From the NCBI RefSeq assembly GCF_965227725.1, contig NZ_CBDDGH010000005.1, positions 620,001-684,000 on the forward strand: a stretch of 64,000 nucleotides of DNA. The letters are read 5' to 3'. The first letter of the stretch is position 1; each line of letters opens with the position of its first letter. Below are positions 63,374-64,000 of this stretch, piece by piece. The notes below the pieces were generated by a model, which saw only the letters and a program-made list of their open reading frames with translations, made no database searches and was not told the DNA's origin. The translations under genes were made by a program, and so were the position numbers. The DNA comes from Shimia sp965227725. GTDB lineage: Bacteria; Pseudomonadota; Alphaproteobacteria; Rhodobacterales; Rhodobacteraceae.

Positions 63374-63478
63374 AAGTTTTTTGCGGAATTTCAAAAAACT
63401 TCCAAAAATCCTCTGGACGTCTCTGAAAAGCAAAGCTATACCCCGCCACATCTTCTGAGGCAGCTCAGAGATGCATGT

Positions 63479-63553
63479 TCCGGCGTAGCTCAGCGGTAGA
63501 GCAGTTGACTGTTAATCAATTGGTCGTAGGTTCGATCCCTACCGCCGGAGCCA
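63479..63553 (+). tRNA. tRNA-Asn (anticodon GTT)
   Basis: The acceptor TCCGGCG pairs with CGCCGGA. The D arm GCTCAGCGG, the anticodon loop CTGTTAA on stem GTTGA/TCAAT, the T arm GGTTCGATCCC and an encoded CCA complete a normal cloverleaf. Confidence 0.97.
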
Positions 63554-63554
63554 T

Positions 63555-63598
63555 AAAAAGCCCTTAGGTCTCAACGACCTGAGGGCTTTTTTGTTTTT
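63555..63598 (+). terminator. Terminator after tRNA-Asn
   Basis: A 13-bp stem (63558-63570 with 63576-63588, one G-T) around TCAAC runs into TTTTTTGTTTTT. Confidence 0.9.
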
Positions 63599-63679
63599 GG
63601 GAAGATTGAGCGAAAGACCAGCAACTACAATCGTTCAAAAGCGCCGTGTGATGCCGATTTGACTCCTCAAAAAGAGGCA

Positions 63680-63715
63680 CACTGAAATAGAGAAACACGG
63701 CCGGATCGGCCGTGC
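63680..63715 (-). terminator. Terminator of the arginase-family gene
   Basis: CACGGCCG and CGGCCGTG (63696-63703, 63707-63714) pair around a 3-base loop; on the minus strand TTTCTCTATTT follows. Confidence 0.75.
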
Positions 63716-63740
63716 TCCTTCATCCATGCGCTATCTGGAA

Positions 63741-64000
63741 CTAGAGCGCCATCAAGCGATAGACGATCTGGGCAGCGGTGAAATCCCAGGCTTCTTCGCC
63801 ATTGGGGGCCAGTTCTACCACATCAAAGCCCACGCAGCGGCGGCCTTTGAGGGCGTGTTCGACCAGATGCAGCGCCTGGTAGAAGCCGAGGCCGCCGGGG
63901 ACCGGCGTGCCGGTGGCGGGCATCTGGCTGGGGTCGAGCCCGTCCACGTCAAAGCTCACATAGACCAGCTCCGGGAAGTCTTCGGGCAGGTCGATGGCGT
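63741..64000 (-). CDS. Arginase/agmatinase family protein (3' part only)
   Basis: Only the last 86 residues or so are in the window; the gene continues past 64000. The SFDVDGLDPSQMPATGTPVPGGL block holds two manganese ligands (D in FDVDGLD) and the substrate loop of ureohydrolases. The ending GFDVVELAPNGEEAWDFTAAQIVY fits arginase/agmatinase. Which substrate it uses cannot be decided from this part. Confidence 0.85.
   Translation of the reverse strand, partial: AIDLPEDFPELVYVSFDVDGLDPSQMPATGTPVPGGLGFYQALHLVEHALKGRRCVGFDVVELAPNGEEAWDFTAAQIVYRLMAL

Overview
The window reads as chromosomal DNA of a marine Roseobacter-group alphaproteobacterium (Rhodobacteraceae). The grounds are the iscR-suf operon layout with a one-cysteine IscR, a Fur/Mur protein without zinc-site cysteines, SelD fused to a flavoprotein domain, a paa phenylacetate cluster, a napFDABC operon, and high-GC coding bias throughout. 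The genus cannot be fixed from the sequence. Phaeobacter, Ruegeria and Shimia-like organisms would all fit.

Layout. 0.1-7 kb: typA, an SMR efflux gene, a YitT membrane protein, icd, and a membrane glycerophosphodiester phosphodiesterase overlapped by an exported phospholipase A2-like gene. 7-8.5 kb: a three-gene operon with overlapping ends (HD hydrolase, small protein, alpha/beta hydrolase). 8.6-16.2 kb: a complete iron-sulfur assembly operon (iscR, cysteine desulfurase, sufB, sufC, sufD, two small membrane proteins, sufS), its terminator, and tRNA-Arg(CCG). 16.3-20 kb: an AT-rich regulatory stretch, a possible 36-residue leader gene and a large glycosidase-RTX protein. 20-31 kb: MobA-like, dimethylglycine dehydrogenase-like, fur, phzF-like, selO, GNAT, nucleoside hydrolase, selD fusion and selU (mnmH). 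31-41.1 kb: the phenylacetate catabolon in two blocks (paaZ / paaI-paaK-paaR, then paaABCDE with a thiolase). 41.6-46.2 kb: periplasmic nitrate reductase napFDABC. 46.7-54 kb: YihY, an acyl-CoA ligase, a folate/corrinoid methyltransferase operon, ppx/gppA and rlmE. 54.2-61 kb: a lipid acyltransferase and a nonulosonic (sialic/legionaminic-type) acid locus built as two convergent operons. 61-64 kb: an EnvZ-like kinase, a metallo-beta-lactamase-fold hydrolase, tRNA-Asn(GTT) and the 3' end of an arginase-family gene.

How the genes work together. The suf operon supplies Fe-S clusters for the [4Fe-4S] and [2Fe-2S] enzymes nearby (NapF, NapA, PaaE). SelD makes selenophosphate, which SelU uses for tRNA 2-selenouridine. 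PaaK activates phenylacetate, PaaABCDE epoxidises it, PaaZ opens and oxidises the ring, and the thiolase cleaves the C6/C8 products; paaF, paaG and paaH are not in the window. NapC passes quinol electrons to NapB and NapA in the periplasm. NeuC-like, NeuB-like and NeuA-like enzymes make and activate a nine-carbon sugar, accompanied by an RgpF-like protein and two oxidoreductases.

No CRISPR array, insertion sequence, prophage or known defence system was seen. The most notable unexplained signals are: a phased triple half-site upstream of the dimethylglycine dehydrogenase-like gene; a palindromic repeat at the paaC-paaD junction that lengthens PaaD; the small gene and inverted repeat ahead of the RTX glycosidase; two membrane genes embedded in the suf operon; and the two-armed nonulosonate locus.
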